DNA from: an uncultured Lachnospiraceae bacterium
GTDB lineage: Bacteria > Bacillota > Clostridia > Lachnospirales > Lachnospiraceae
Direction of reading: 5' to 3'
DNA: 64,000 nucleotides
NCBI GenBank assembly: GCA_947176505.1
Contig: CAMWQW010000007.1
Coordinates: forward strand, 111,164 to 175,163
The position numbers and the translations under genes were made by a program. The notes beneath the pieces are model-generated. The model ran no database searches. It saw only the letters and a list, made by a program, of their open reading frames with translations, and was not told the DNA's origin. Below, piece by piece: positions 51,589 through 61,200 of the stretch. The first letter of the stretch is position 1; every line of letters begins with the position of its first letter.

Positions 51589-53610
51589 TAAAGGCTGTTC
51601 GCAAGAAAGGGCCGCCCCGAAGTGCCAGCCGGCATACGACAGCGCAGCGCCCACGTCCAACGCCAACGCCCCCACAAGGAGCGCATTGCTCGAGGAGCCG
51701 CCGACAATCGCATAACAGTTCGCCGCAAACCATAATCCATCCGGGTACTGTGTTGTTTCGCTCCCGGATGCAGTCATGGGGATAAGACCGTCTTTCGTCA
51801 TTTTGCAAGCACTGATATATCCCCCGGACGTACCTCCCGGCGTCACCCCGGTATCTGTATATCCCGCTCCCGTAGTATTATACGGTGCGGTACTCTTAAC
51901 CAGAATCCGGGTACTTCCGTTTGTCACGCAACCCTCGATACGCTCCCAGACATCACCCCACCAGTTTTCAATATGGAATACCTTGACGTAATCTCTGGTC
52001 TTATTTGTACCGTAGAACTGTCCTTTATTCGATGCGCCGCCCGTTGTCAGGTAATTAGGACTTGAACTCGAACCGCCCGTATAATATCCATAACCGAAAG
52101 CGGTCTGTGTGTCCGTGGTCTTACCCATCAGGATTAAGAGCATATTGATAAGATTGCGCTGCGGCCATGACCGGGTACTCCATAAAGAGCCGTTTGCTTT
52201 CGCATATGTTAATTCGTTCGCTCCCGTCTGTGATGCCATAGGATTTAATCCCTTTATGGACCGTACCTTATTACTTACTAATGAACCCTCGAACATGGAA
52301 AGATAAATAAAATCCATTTCCGTACCATCTGCTCTCGTATGAGCGTATGCGTGGTAATCATCATCTAATTTTACGTCACAGATATTGCAATACTCGTACC
52401 CGTCTGCCTCCCACATTTTCAGGTATGTTTTGGGTATTTTACTCATTGCATTTCCGGCAAAAGAACTGTTCGACACATCGGATGCCGTACCGTCCTTTTT
52501 CTTGGTGTAATCGTCCGGGTTAAGTTCGTATGCTTCTGTACCGTCATTATTCAACATGACAGGCTTGTTTTCCTTTACGAACCAGAAGTTAGCAAAAGAG
52601 CCGTAGTCAAATTCCCCTGTGGCAAGATTTACCTTTGCCGGAGTAAGACCAACGGCTCCCTCTGTATACTCAACCTTTGTTCCCGGATTCGATTCTGATT
52701 TTTTCATCCTGAATCCCAAAAGCGTATAGGCTTTCGGAATTGCTGATACCGCTGCGGATGCAGCCGATGTTCTGAGGTTTGTGTAGGCGTATGCAACGAA
52801 GAAATATTCTGTCAGGTTCGTAAGTCCGTCTACTACCACTTTCCCGGATGAAAGCCCCTCGATGATTCTTCCATCCGTTCCGCTTGTGGGAGCGGAACCA
52901 GATTTGTAAACCAATTTCACAAGGGCATCCGGCGTTTTGCTCTCGATTTCAAGCGTAACCGCCCCGTCAGTGCCTTTCGTGCTTATGATTTTCGGCACTT
53001 CCGGCTTGATTTCCTCCGGAACGAAAGACTGTGTAAAGTCATATGTGTAAACAATCATATCCGAATACGGGAATATACCGTAGCAGTATTCGGCACCGTT
53101 CGTCAGGTTTCCGTCAATCAGCGGCGTATCTTTGTACTTGTTTTTCTCGGTTATCCTCTCAACAAGAACACCGTCCGTCCAGTCTTTCGGAGTTCCTCCC
53201 TCTTTTCGTACTACCACCGTTCCCTGCCATGTAGCAAGTTTAGCACCGTTGTAAATGACGTCTTCCGGGTCAGTCCATGTAATCTTTGCGGCCTCGTCAA
53301 AATTCGTAATGCTTACGTCAGACGGCATCGCAAGTTTGATTCCGGCATTGCCCTCGGCGGTTCCCTCGCACTTAATCGTGCCATCCTCCTGAATCGTGAT
53401 TGTTTTTCCATCCGGCTTTACGGTTCCTGCCTGATCCGTGGTGGCAACCATTTTGTCCGGGTCTTTTACTCCCATAGATTTCTTTAAATCGTCCACTGTT
53501 ACCTGTTTTGTTCCTGTACCATCCGGCATAACAACGGGAAGTACCGCACCTGCAGGAACTTCCTGAATAATCGGTAACGAGCTGATAGGTACATTTGGTT
53601 TTTCTGCCAT
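51580..53610 (-). CDS. DGR target: tail-tip/receptor-binding protein with variable C-type-lectin-like end
   Basis: 676 residues from ATG 53610 (AAGGAGG upstream). A short N-terminal part (PNVPISSLPIIQEV, then a collar-like VTVDDLKKSMG) precedes two fibronectin-III-like domains (about 100-195 and 200-290). The C-terminal half (about 295-676) has the FGE/C-type-lectin-like look: DFIYLSMFEGS, WSTRSWPQRNLINMLLIL, NWWGDVWERIEGCVTNG and YPDGLWFAANCYAIVGG leading into the VR. Nine residues follow the VR. It follows the BppU-like fibre gene and is the last structural gene, so it should sit at the tail tip and contact the host surface. Confidence 0.93.
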   Translation of the reverse strand: MAEKPNVPISSLPIIQEVPAGAVLPVVMPDGTGTKQVTVDDLKKSMGVKDPDKMVATTDQAGTVKPDGKTITIQEDGTIKCEGTAEGNAGIKLAMPSDVSITNFDEAAKITWTDPEDVIYNGAKLATWQGTVVVRKEGGTPKDWTDGVLVERITEKNKYKDTPLIDGNLTNGAEYCYGIFPYSDMIVYTYDFTQSFVPEEIKPEVPKIISTKGTDGAVTLEIESKTPDALVKLVYKSGSAPTSGTDGRIIEGLSSGKVVVDGLTNLTEYFFVAYAYTNLRTSAASAAVSAIPKAYTLLGFRMKKSESNPGTKVEYTEGAVGLTPAKVNLATGEFDYGSFANFWFVKENKPVMLNNDGTEAYELNPDDYTKKKDGTASDVSNSSFAGNAMSKIPKTYLKMWEADGYEYCNICDVKLDDDYHAYAHTRADGTEMDFIYLSMFEGSLVSNKVRSIKGLNPMASQTGANELTYAKANGSLWSTRSWPQRNLINMLLILMGKTTDTQTAFGYGYYTGGSSSSPNYLTTGGASNKGQFYGTNKTRDYVKVFHIENWWGDVWERIEGCVTNGSTRILVKSTAPYNTTGAGYTDTGVTPGGTSGGYISACKMTKDGLIPMTASGSETTQYPDGLWFAANCYAIVGGSSSNALLVGALALDVGAALSYAGWHFGAALSCEQPLAA
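51610..51712 (-). repeat. DGR variable repeat (VR)
   Basis: 103 bp, codes for about residues 633-667 of the target protein. It differs from the TR at 51621, 51624, 51629, 51630, 51636, 51647, 51648, 51650, 51651, 51657, 51677, 51689, 51695 and 51696, all adenines in the TR coding strand. Ten codons are changed. The end away from the RT start is the GC-rich GGGGCGGCC, the expected IMH-like end. Confidence 0.97.
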
Positions 53611-53624
53611 CTTCTTTTCCTCCT

Positions 53625-54701
53625 TTAAATTACGGCATAGCACCATTCCGCTTCTAAAATATCTCCGCTTTCCGTTGTCAGGTTATAACCATCCTCGGTA
53701 GCGAGATGCGCATGGATTTTTCTTCTGATAAGCATATTTTCCAGCTCTGCAATGCGTTCTTCACACTCCAACAATTCCAGAACAACGCTTGCGGCTACAT
53801 CACCAGACATTTTTCCTTTTACAAGCTCAAACCAAGCATCAAAAGCCGCCTCCCGGTCGCTTTCAAAAGCCGCAAGCCTTTGTGTGATTTCTGCCATATC
53901 ATTGTAGCCTTTATTTTGAAGAGCGGTGAAAAATGCGCTCAAATCAGACAAATATTTGCTGTATGCGGTAAGCATTTTTTGTGTAAAATCTGCATAATCC
54001 GTATTGTACTTGTCAACATAGGTATTATACAGGTCGTTCAGCTGTGTATAATAACTCTGATATGCACTATCCATTTTCAGGATAAAATCAGCGTAGTTAT
54101 CATTAAACTTTTTGACATACTCGTCATAAAAAGCATTAAGCTGTGTAAAGAACACCGACAAATCCAAAGTGCCTATCAGGTTCGTAACCACTCCACAATA
54201 GGTAATGTCATATCTGGTGTCCGTTATGTTGCTCTGCATGATAACCGTCTGATTCGATTCCACTTTTATCAGAGCCAGACACAACTCATAGTAATCACCT
54301 GATTTTGGCTGGATCAGCTCTGGTGGTGTGGGATTGACCGCCGCATCGCCGTTACGGAATATCAATTCTATTTTTCTGTCTATGTGGTTCAGCCTTGCAA
54401 TAACAGCGGTTATTCTCCGATACTGTGATGGTGCATTGTCAAGCGTAAGATATGCAGGTTTCGGATTATAGCCGAACCGTCCGTTTATAATAATGAATCC
54501 GGGATTGACTTTAACCGACATTCCCTCGTCTGCCTGAACCATGAGGCAATCTGCCGGAGCGCCCAAAACTCCGTTGGAAATCATCTTCGACCAGAACAAC
54601 GCGAAAATCTCACTGTTTTGCGCTCTATCCAGAATCGGAAACCCCTCTTCATCGTAACCTACTATTTCACTGTCGAAATAGCCGTATTCCTGAAAATCCA
54701 T
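53625..54701 (-). CDS. BppU-like baseplate/tail fibre protein
   Basis: 358 residues from ATG 54701 (GGGAGG 10 bases upstream; TTG at 54707 is too close). The N-terminal half (QNSEIFALFWSKMISNGVL, MSVKVNPGFIIINGRFGY, ITAVIARLNHIDRKIELIF) is a known plug-in module of Firmicutes baseplates. The middle has repeated FY..Y...FN.NYADF..KM helices (about 190-265) forming a coiled fibre. It probably carries the DGR target encoded right after it. Confidence 0.8.
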   Translation of the reverse strand: MDFQEYGYFDSEIVGYDEEGFPILDRAQNSEIFALFWSKMISNGVLGAPADCLMVQADEGMSVKVNPGFIIINGRFGYNPKPAYLTLDNAPSQYRRITAVIARLNHIDRKIELIFRNGDAAVNPTPPELIQPKSGDYYELCLALIKVESNQTVIMQSNITDTRYDITYCGVVTNLIGTLDLSVFFTQLNAFYDEYVKKFNDNYADFILKMDSAYQSYYTQLNDLYNTYVDKYNTDYADFTQKMLTAYSKYLSDLSAFFTALQNKGYNDMAEITQRLAAFESDREAAFDAWFELVKGKMSGDVAASVVLELLECEERIAELENMLIRRKIHAHLATEDGYNLTTESGDILEAEWCYAVI

Positions 54702-54703
54702 AC

Positions 54704-55798
54704 TCAATTTACCTCCCTTTTAATGAGCTGTTCTACCGTCTCTATTTCATCCGTTCCAAAAGTAACGGATATGGTTTCGGCGCCTCCCTCGTATACTTCC
54801 ATGATTTCTGTTATCCGTTTTTCCGTCTCAACGCCGATTTCCGTATTGATATAGGTGCAGAGATCGCCAACATCAAAATCTTTTCGATATATCAGGTTTG
54901 CGTTGGCATCAACATCACTGTTTACCGTTTCAATCATCGGGTACTCTTGTAGCTTTTCTACACCACGGTTTCGGAGCAATGCTTTGTATGCCGAATCACT
55001 TATTGCGTTTCCGTTGGAATCCTGCCGCTGTAAATCCCTTGCATCCACCCATATCTCACGCCTTTTTTCATCAGGGGAACTCCGTGCATCCACTTCTATG
55101 ACCGTCCTGTTATTTCCCTCTCCCTCCCCGGCAACATACGCAAGATTCTTGTATGAAGATTTATTCCTTTCATACTGGACACTTTTGATATTACAGAAAG
55201 CGTTTGAGAAAATCGCCCAGCTGTTTTCCTCCTGATTATCCGTTCTGTCTTTTCCCTGCCACACTTCAAATTTGAGCGTATCATTCAGGTAATCAAAAAG
55301 AACACGGTGGCTTATCTCTACCGTGTTCCCTACATCGTATAACCATTCGCTTAAATTCTTTCCCGTCACCTGTGCGTCAAACTGATACTCTAATCCTGCA
55401 CTTTCCCCAAGTATCAGGTTTTCAACAGGCTCATTGTTCGCCGGATTTATGGCAAACTGTGTTACGGTGGACCTCATGGCATCCTCTATCTTCCCTGTCA
55501 GGTTCAGCGTTTTGCTTATTACCCGATCCGCAAGAAGAGCTTCAGCGAAATTACCTTTTGCGTAACAAGTCTTACTCCCGGTGTCCGTCTGTGCATACTG
55601 CACATCATCAATCATTCCCAGATTTTCACGGTCATTTCGGTATATATATGTTCCCTGTTTGAGCAGTGAAAAATAAGATGTCGCTGTATGCAGCTCAAAA
55701 TACCCTAACTTTGTGTATCTGGGTACCCAGATTAAGGAAGCGAACAACGATATACTCCCTAAAGTCTGGAATTTTTCATCAAGGACCAATACTCTCAT
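54704..55798 (-). CDS. Siphovirus Gp37-like tail protein (Tal/hub)
   Basis: 364 residues beginning MRVLVLDEKFQTLGSISLFAS. SLIWVPRYTKLGYFELHTAT, YIYRNDRENLGMIDDVQY and YKNLAYVAGEGEGNNRTVIEV fit the ReqiPepy6 Gp37-like family, which takes the place of the tail hub after the Dit protein. GGGGGTG precedes the ATG. Confidence 0.85.
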   Translation of the reverse strand: MRVLVLDEKFQTLGSISLFASLIWVPRYTKLGYFELHTATSYFSLLKQGTYIYRNDRENLGMIDDVQYAQTDTGSKTCYAKGNFAEALLADRVISKTLNLTGKIEDAMRSTVTQFAINPANNEPVENLILGESAGLEYQFDAQVTGKNLSEWLYDVGNTVEISHRVLFDYLNDTLKFEVWQGKDRTDNQEENSWAIFSNAFCNIKSVQYERNKSSYKNLAYVAGEGEGNNRTVIEVDARSSPDEKRREIWVDARDLQRQDSNGNAISDSAYKALLRNRGVEKLQEYPMIETVNSDVDANANLIYRKDFDVGDLCTYINTEIGVETEKRITEIMEVYEGGAETISVTFGTDEIETVEQLIKREVN

Positions 55799-55801
55799 AG
55801 G

Positions 55802-56722
55802 CTACACCCCCAAATAAAGCGGTGTGTAATACAATTTTACGTCAAGATTCGTATAGTCTACATCCGCATTGTATATCAGATAATTTTCACCCTTTGCAAG
55901 TTTGAAAGGCTCGGAGCGCTTATCTATTTTCTGGTATGTGTTCACGCCATTCAGCTCTATTATCTGGTGGTGATCGTCCGTATCTATTTCCAGAACGTCA
56001 CCCTCTTTCATTTCAACCTTTATCCGCATGAATTTTCCCGTAGCCTTATCCGTGATGCAGGGATTGACTACCCTCCCTCTGGCGGCGATAAACTGAATGA
56101 TTACGCTTGTTTCCACATCGCCGTCATTCGTTAGTGAAACCTCTGTTTTCAGTGTGCGGTATGCCATTCCCATTTTCCCTTTTCCGAAATATTTATACGG
56201 TGACGGCACTCCTGAATAAACCTGTTTTGTAATTCTCCACGGGAACGCAAACAAACGTGTCTTGTCTGCCATATTCTGACCGAAATTGTCTACGTTCTTA
56301 AAATACGGATTAGGACAAGTGAGGTCAACCGTAAAGCCGACCTCACTGTCAATCGTTGTTTCTTCATCAGGAACAAAGCCCTCAATTTCAAATTCAATGT
56401 TTCTCTGCTTTCCGTTCCTGTTTACTGTTAGTTTCCCGGTATACTTCGGATTAAAAAATGCTATCAGCTGTTCTCGCATCATTCCGCAATTATCTAAATC
56501 TCTGGATGATGCTGTGATACTGATCGGGCGTTTCAGAATCCTTTTTCCGTTTACCGTTGAGCCATCCACAAGGGCATTATCAGAGGTTGCTACCTGATAT
56601 TCGGATGCCCCAAGCCCTGTGATTTTTGTAATACCAAAAGGCTGTTTGATTCCGTTTTCATCCATGCCGAGAGATAACTTTTTGCCGTTTATCTCCAACA
56701 CTACATGCAAAAATCCTCTCAC
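55802..56722 (-). CDS. Distal tail (Dit)-like protein
   Basis: 306 residues from a GTG at 56722 with GGAGGG 8 bases upstream, overlapping the tape measure stop (GTGA). Residues 1-130 (ITGLGASEYQVATSDNALVDGSTVNGKRILKRPISITA) are the Dit belt domain of siphophage tail family proteins. The rest (VGFTVDLTCPNPYFKN, VSLTNDGDVETSVIIQF) is the galectin-like C-terminal domain. Confidence 0.87.
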   Translation of the reverse strand: MRGFLHVVLEINGKKLSLGMDENGIKQPFGITKITGLGASEYQVATSDNALVDGSTVNGKRILKRPISITASSRDLDNCGMMREQLIAFFNPKYTGKLTVNRNGKQRNIEFEIEGFVPDEETTIDSEVGFTVDLTCPNPYFKNVDNFGQNMADKTRLFAFPWRITKQVYSGVPSPYKYFGKGKMGMAYRTLKTEVSLTNDGDVETSVIIQFIAARGRVVNPCITDKATGKFMRIKVEMKEGDVLEIDTDDHHQIIELNGVNTYQKIDKRSEPFKLAKGENYLIYNADVDYTNLDVKLYYTPLYLGV

Positions 56723-59700
56723 TTCTTTATCCCTCCTAATAAATCCCTTGCAGCTTTCCTCTGGCTCCTGTTTATCTCGCTCGGTGTTGCTGTCGGGCAA
56801 TTATAATTGTTCTCCATTTCAATATGGTTATCCTCAACGTAGGTATCGCCGCCTTTATTCGTGGTGGCATTATAGGTAGCCCTCGCAACTGTGCCTGTGA
56901 CTGCCTCTGTCCTGCCTCTCCGAACCTCTTCCTGCATGGTTGATGTCAAGTGTCCTGCTGCTGCTTTTAGGTCTGCATCTGCCTCTGGGAGCGTTGCTTC
57001 AACACCCTCCACAACGCCCGGTATCAGCCATTTACCAACCTTATCCCGAAACTCTTTTGACGGGCTTTCAATTCCGAGTGCGCCCTTTGCCGCATCTAAC
57101 AGGCTTTGTGCTAGGCTTGATACTTTTTCTTTCAGCCAATCCCACCCGGAAGATATTCCGTTCCATATTCCGGTAACGCAGTTCTTTCCTACCTCTACAA
57201 ATTTATCCGGCAGACTTTTCAGCGTGTCTACGATTCCGCTTATCATGGTGGTAACAGCACTTACTGCCTGATTTCTCAGGTTGATACCCCATTCCATTAC
57301 TTTGTTTACAACATTGACAAGCCAAGTCCACACTTTCCCCGGCAATCCCTGAAACAGAGTAACAATATTATTTATCGTGTTCGTCACTGCGGATGTCGCA
57401 GCGGATAATAAATTGATACCCCATTGCGTCACATTCGTTACAACATTGACAAGCCAAGTCCAGATTTTTCCGGGTAATTCGGAAAACAGGGTAACTACGT
57501 TGCTTATCATCGTCTGAACTGCTGTATTTGCCTGTGATTGCAGATTTACGCCCCACTGTATAATCCGTGTAACAATATCAGTCAGCCAAGTCCATATCTG
57601 CCCCGGCAATGTGGAGATTGCAGTCACGACCGTATTAACAAACTCTGTCGCAATGTTAAGGGCCTGTGCGGCGATTTCTGCGCCCCATGTGATAATATTG
57701 TCGAGTACGCCGCTAATCGCCTCCATTGCCCTATCAGGCAACTCTGCAAGACCGTTTATCATGCCTTGCACAAGGTAATCTCCCTGCTCTTCCATTACGG
57801 TAGATGGGCTGTGGATTCCGAAAAAGCTCTTAATTCCGTCAAGGATTCCCCCGCCGAGTTCGACCGCCGCATCAAATACCGCCTGTACCCCTCCGACAAG
57901 ACCGTTTACAATTCCGGCTATGATGTCGGGAATTGCAGATGCTAACCCGGCTACTACCTCCGGGATTGCTGTAATGATGTTCCATAATAAATCTTTAGCC
58001 GCCGTAAAAATTGCCGGCATTGCATCCGCAAGCCCCGTTGCTATGGCTGTGATGATCTGCGGCAAATTCTCCGCTATTGCTACCACGATTTCCGGGATAG
58101 CCTCAATCAGTGCCATTAACAGGGTTATTGACGCTTCCAGTAATTGTGGCAATGCGCCGACAAGACCCTCCACAAGTGCCGTGATTATCTGTGGGAGATT
58201 TTCAACGATAGCCTGAATAATCGTAGGTATCGCATCAATGATACCCATAAGAAGCTGAATCGCACCGTCTACAATGAGCGGTATGTTTTCAGTGAAAAAA
58301 TTGATAATCGTGGTTATCAGTTCCGGCAACACCTGTAACAGCTGTTCTATGATTGTGGGTATCGCTTCGATGATACCCATGAACAACTGTATTGCTCCCT
58401 CAATCAGTAGGGGGATTCCGCTTACTAGACCGTCAATCAATGCCTGTACGATGTTGATTGCCGCCTCCACTATCGCCGGGAGATTCTGTACCAGAGCATC
58501 GCATATTTCTATCAGGATATTTGCCGCTTGAACAATTAACGTTGGTAATGTCTGTGCGATTCCGTCTATGATTGCAAGTACAATATCCACGCCAGCCTGC
58601 AGTACATCGGGAAGCCAGTCTACTATGCACTCCACAATATCAGTCAGCGAAGTTGCCATTGCTGATACTGCCTGTGGCGCTCCGGTCGCAATGCCCTCTG
58701 CCAGTTTACCGATCAGGACAATAGATGTAGTCCAGATGTCACCAACGCAAGATGCAATCCCGGTAACAATAGACATCACCAGATTAGCCCCGGCATCTCC
58801 TAACCCCGGCGCACTCTTCAATCCCTCGCAGAATGAGGAAACCATATTGACAGCCGCATTTATCAGGGTAGGTGCAGCCTCGGCTATTCTCTGGACTATC
58901 TGTGACATCACATCCCCGATTGCCCCTACCATTCCGTCAAAGCCGCCCTCTTTGAAAGCGTCAGAAAGCGTTCCTATCATGCTTGTAGCAGTCTGGACCA
59001 CTTCTCGCATCGGATTATCAACGCTTTCATAAAGAGAAATACCCAATCCCTCCAATGCGGAATTGAGTATCTTCAAGTCACCCTGTAAATTGTCATTCAT
59101 GGTGTCTGCCATATTCTGCATAGCTCCGGCAGACCCATCTATATATCCAGACAGTTCATCGAATCGGCTTCCGCTATCTGACAGGACACTCATAAACCCG
59201 GAATACATTACCCCAGCCTGTTCAGCTGTTACCCCGTATTCCGACATTGCTTTTTTAGCAAATTCTTCCTGTGTGATTGATGTATCAAAGGATTCTACTA
59301 ATTCATCAATAGAAACTCCAAAAGATTTTACATCTATCCCGGCAGAATCAAACGCTACGCCTAAATCTCCTACATTCGATGCGCACCCTGCAAGTAACAC
59401 CTGTGCGGATGCAAGGTCTGTTTTGTTGAATATCTTGTTAATAACTCCCGTTCGCTCTTCCTGCGTCATTTCAGAAAGGCTTCCGTTAAGTTCTCCAAGA
59501 ATATCATTCAGAGGGCGCATATTGCCCTCTGCGTCATATACCCCGTTTGTATATTTTTCTAAAGCCGATGCTGCGGCTTCGGTCGGTGTCTGTAAAGCTA
59601 AAAGGACATTCCTCAAATGGGTACCGCCCTCCGAACCTTTGATACCGCTATCAGCAAGTATTCCTAGTGCCGTGTTTAATTCCGTTGTTCCCCCGGCAAG

Positions 59701-60309
59701 GTCTTTCGCTGTCGCTCCAACTGTCAAAATCGCCTCGCCAAGCTGTGATACGGATGTATTTGATTTCTGTGCTGTTACCGCCAGTTTATCGCCAAAATTC
59801 GTGAGGTTTTCATTTGATGCCGCAATGCCTAATGCACTCATGGCATCAGTCGCAAGATCGGATGCGTATGCCAGATCCATTCCTCCGGCAGCCGCTAAAT
59901 TTAATACTGACGGTAAAACCTCGGATGCAGTAGCCGCATCATATCCAGCAAGTGCCAGATAGTTTAACGCCTCTGCCGCTTCCGATGCAGAATATTGTGT
60001 GCTTTCCCCTGCCGCTTTCGCCGCTTCTGAAAGAATATCAAACGGCTTCGTGCCATCCTCGGCAATGGTATCAGCAGTGATACCCATTGTAGCCGCCACC
60101 TGCGACATGGACGCCTCAAATTCCATGCCTACTTTTACGCTCGCCGCCCCGATTCCGGCTAATGCAGTAGCAGCCCCGGTCAGGATTGTTGTAGTGGCTT
60201 TTATTCCTGTTTTTGCAATATTTCCAAGTTTAGATAGTCCGGCATTAAAGCCGCTTGCGTCTATCTTTGTGTCAAAATTAAGTGTGCCATCGTTCGCCAA
60301 CGTTCCCAC
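56719..60309 (-). CDS. Tail tape measure protein (TP901 type)
   Basis: About 1193-1196 residues. MANDGTLNFDTKIDASGFNAG is the usual N-terminus, and a TTG at 60300 with GAGGTG upstream may be the true start rather than the GTG at 60309. Residues about 60-400 hold the TP901 core (ASMSQVAATMGIT, STQYSASEAAEALNYLALAG, GSEGGTHLRNVLLALQ). Residues about 470-800 are tandem hydrophobic units of the type 'AIPTIIQAIVENLPQIITAL'. Three copies of about 44 residues start WTWL-NVV (about 930-1060). The length sets tail length; 1.2 k residues suggests a tail of medium length. Confidence 0.95.
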   Translation of the reverse strand: MGTLANDGTLNFDTKIDASGFNAGLSKLGNIAKTGIKATTTILTGAATALAGIGAASVKVGMEFEASMSQVAATMGITADTIAEDGTKPFDILSEAAKAAGESTQYSASEAAEALNYLALAGYDAATASEVLPSVLNLAAAGGMDLAYASDLATDAMSALGIAASNENLTNFGDKLAVTAQKSNTSVSQLGEAILTVGATAKDLAGGTTELNTALGILADSGIKGSEGGTHLRNVLLALQTPTEAAASALEKYTNGVYDAEGNMRPLNDILGELNGSLSEMTQEERTGVINKIFNKTDLASAQVLLAGCASNVGDLGVAFDSAGIDVKSFGVSIDELVESFDTSITQEEFAKKAMSEYGVTAEQAGVMYSGFMSVLSDSGSRFDELSGYIDGSAGAMQNMADTMNDNLQGDLKILNSALEGLGISLYESVDNPMREVVQTATSMIGTLSDAFKEGGFDGMVGAIGDVMSQIVQRIAEAAPTLINAAVNMVSSFCEGLKSAPGLGDAGANLVMSIVTGIASCVGDIWTTSIVLIGKLAEGIATGAPQAVSAMATSLTDIVECIVDWLPDVLQAGVDIVLAIIDGIAQTLPTLIVQAANILIEICDALVQNLPAIVEAAINIVQALIDGLVSGIPLLIEGAIQLFMGIIEAIPTIIEQLLQVLPELITTIINFFTENIPLIVDGAIQLLMGIIDAIPTIIQAIVENLPQIITALVEGLVGALPQLLEASITLLMALIEAIPEIVVAIAENLPQIITAIATGLADAMPAIFTAAKDLLWNIITAIPEVVAGLASAIPDIIAGIVNGLVGGVQAVFDAAVELGGGILDGIKSFFGIHSPSTVMEEQGDYLVQGMINGLAELPDRAMEAISGVLDNIITWGAEIAAQALNIATEFVNTVVTAISTLPGQIWTWLTDIVTRIIQWGVNLQSQANTAVQTMISNVVTLFSELPGKIWTWLVNVVTNVTQWGINLLSAATSAVTNTINNIVTLFQGLPGKVWTWLVNVVNKVMEWGINLRNQAVSAVTTMISGIVDTLKSLPDKFVEVGKNCVTGIWNGISSGWDWLKEKVSSLAQSLLDAAKGALGIESPSKEFRDKVGKWLIPGVVEGVEATLPEADADLKAAAGHLTSTMQEEVRRGRTEAVTGTVARATYNATTNKGGDTYVEDNHIEMENNYNCPTATPSEINRSQRKAARDLLGGIKK

Positions 60310-60365
60310 CTCTCTTTATGGTTAAATTCCCGTTATCGGCACAATGGCACTACTTAACTTTGGAT

Positions 60366-60551
60366 TCAGTTTTCAATATGGATTTCAAAAAATCTCTTAC
60401 AATGTCTCGCCTTACAGCGAACGTGTAAATCTTCCGCTACGGCGTTCTTTCCGCAGAATATAGGCATTTCATACCCGCAATGAGGGCATACTACCTTTAT
60501 CCAGTCCTGATTACCGGCGTGATCTGCGGTATCTTTTTCATTCATTTTCAT
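60366..60551 (-). CDS. Com-like small zinc-finger protein
   Basis: 61 residues with CPHCGYEMPIFCG and RCKARHCKRFFEIHIE. The Cys pairs and basic end resemble the Mu Com-type zinc finger often encoded near phage tail genes. GAGGG precedes; Met1 or Met3 may be the start. Confidence 0.7.
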   Translation of the reverse strand: MKMNEKDTADHAGNQDWIKVVCPHCGYEMPIFCGKNAVAEDLHVRCKARHCKRFFEIHIEN

Positions 60552-60552
60552 T

Positions 60553-61200
60553 TCACCCTCCGGCCAGCACTTTGCTTACTTTCCCATCACCCATAAGGGC
60601 GGCAACAATAGAATCCATCCGCTCGCTCTCTTCTTTCGGAACTGGGAGGGCATAGACGGATTTCATCTTTTTGTAAAAGCTCTTTTCTTTGTCGGTCATA
60701 TCGCTTGTAATTTCCATTCCCCGGTATTCCATGATTTTTACAAACTCTGTCTGATTTGTGAGGCTTTTAAATAAAGCCCTGAACTCCCACCAGTGCATAT
60801 ACTGAATCGCACTCAGGTTGATTCCGTACTGCTGGGTAAACGCCGCATAGATATAATCATCATCATAATTAAAATCATATATCCTGCTTTCCGTCTTTTC
60901 TGATTCCTGCATCTTCTTTTCCTTTTGCCGCATATACTCATTCGGCTCTTTGCCGCATCGGTAGAACCATAGCATTTTCTCCACCGATTCCGTAACCTCT
61001 TTTTCTGTCCGGGGCAGTTCCGGGAAGAATAGCTTTAATGCCTGAATCCCTTTGTTTTTATCATCAACCGTATTATCATCCATCAGAATTTCAAAAAGAA
61101 TAGCGGTGCGGAAGTTAGAATTGATCTTGCGTTCCGTACCGCATATCCTTACTGTTTGTGGGGGATCGTCAATCAGAAGATTTGAGTATGTGGCATCCAT
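60553..61200 (-). CDS. Gp15-like tail assembly protein
   Basis: 215 residues. MDATYSNLLIDDPPQTVRI, NFRTAILFEILMDD and IQYMHWWEFRALFKSL match the phage Gp15 family, encoded between the tail chaperone and tape measure genes in Firmicutes siphophages. The start overlaps the stop of the preceding gene (TGATG), the place where other phages use a frameshift. Confidence 0.87.
   Translation of the reverse strand: MDATYSNLLIDDPPQTVRICGTERKINSNFRTAILFEILMDDNTVDDKNKGIQALKLFFPELPRTEKEVTESVEKMLWFYRCGKEPNEYMRQKEKKMQESEKTESRIYDFNYDDDYIYAAFTQQYGINLSAIQYMHWWEFRALFKSLTNQTEFVKIMEYRGMEITSDMTDKEKSFYKKMKSVYALPVPKEESERMDSIVAALMGDGKVSKVLAGG

Noticed and set aside
58568-59962. Long plus-strand frames (150-300 codons) opposite the tape measure gene
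   Set aside because: They mirror the repetitive Ala/Ile-rich tape measure codons; a typical shadow effect with no start signals.
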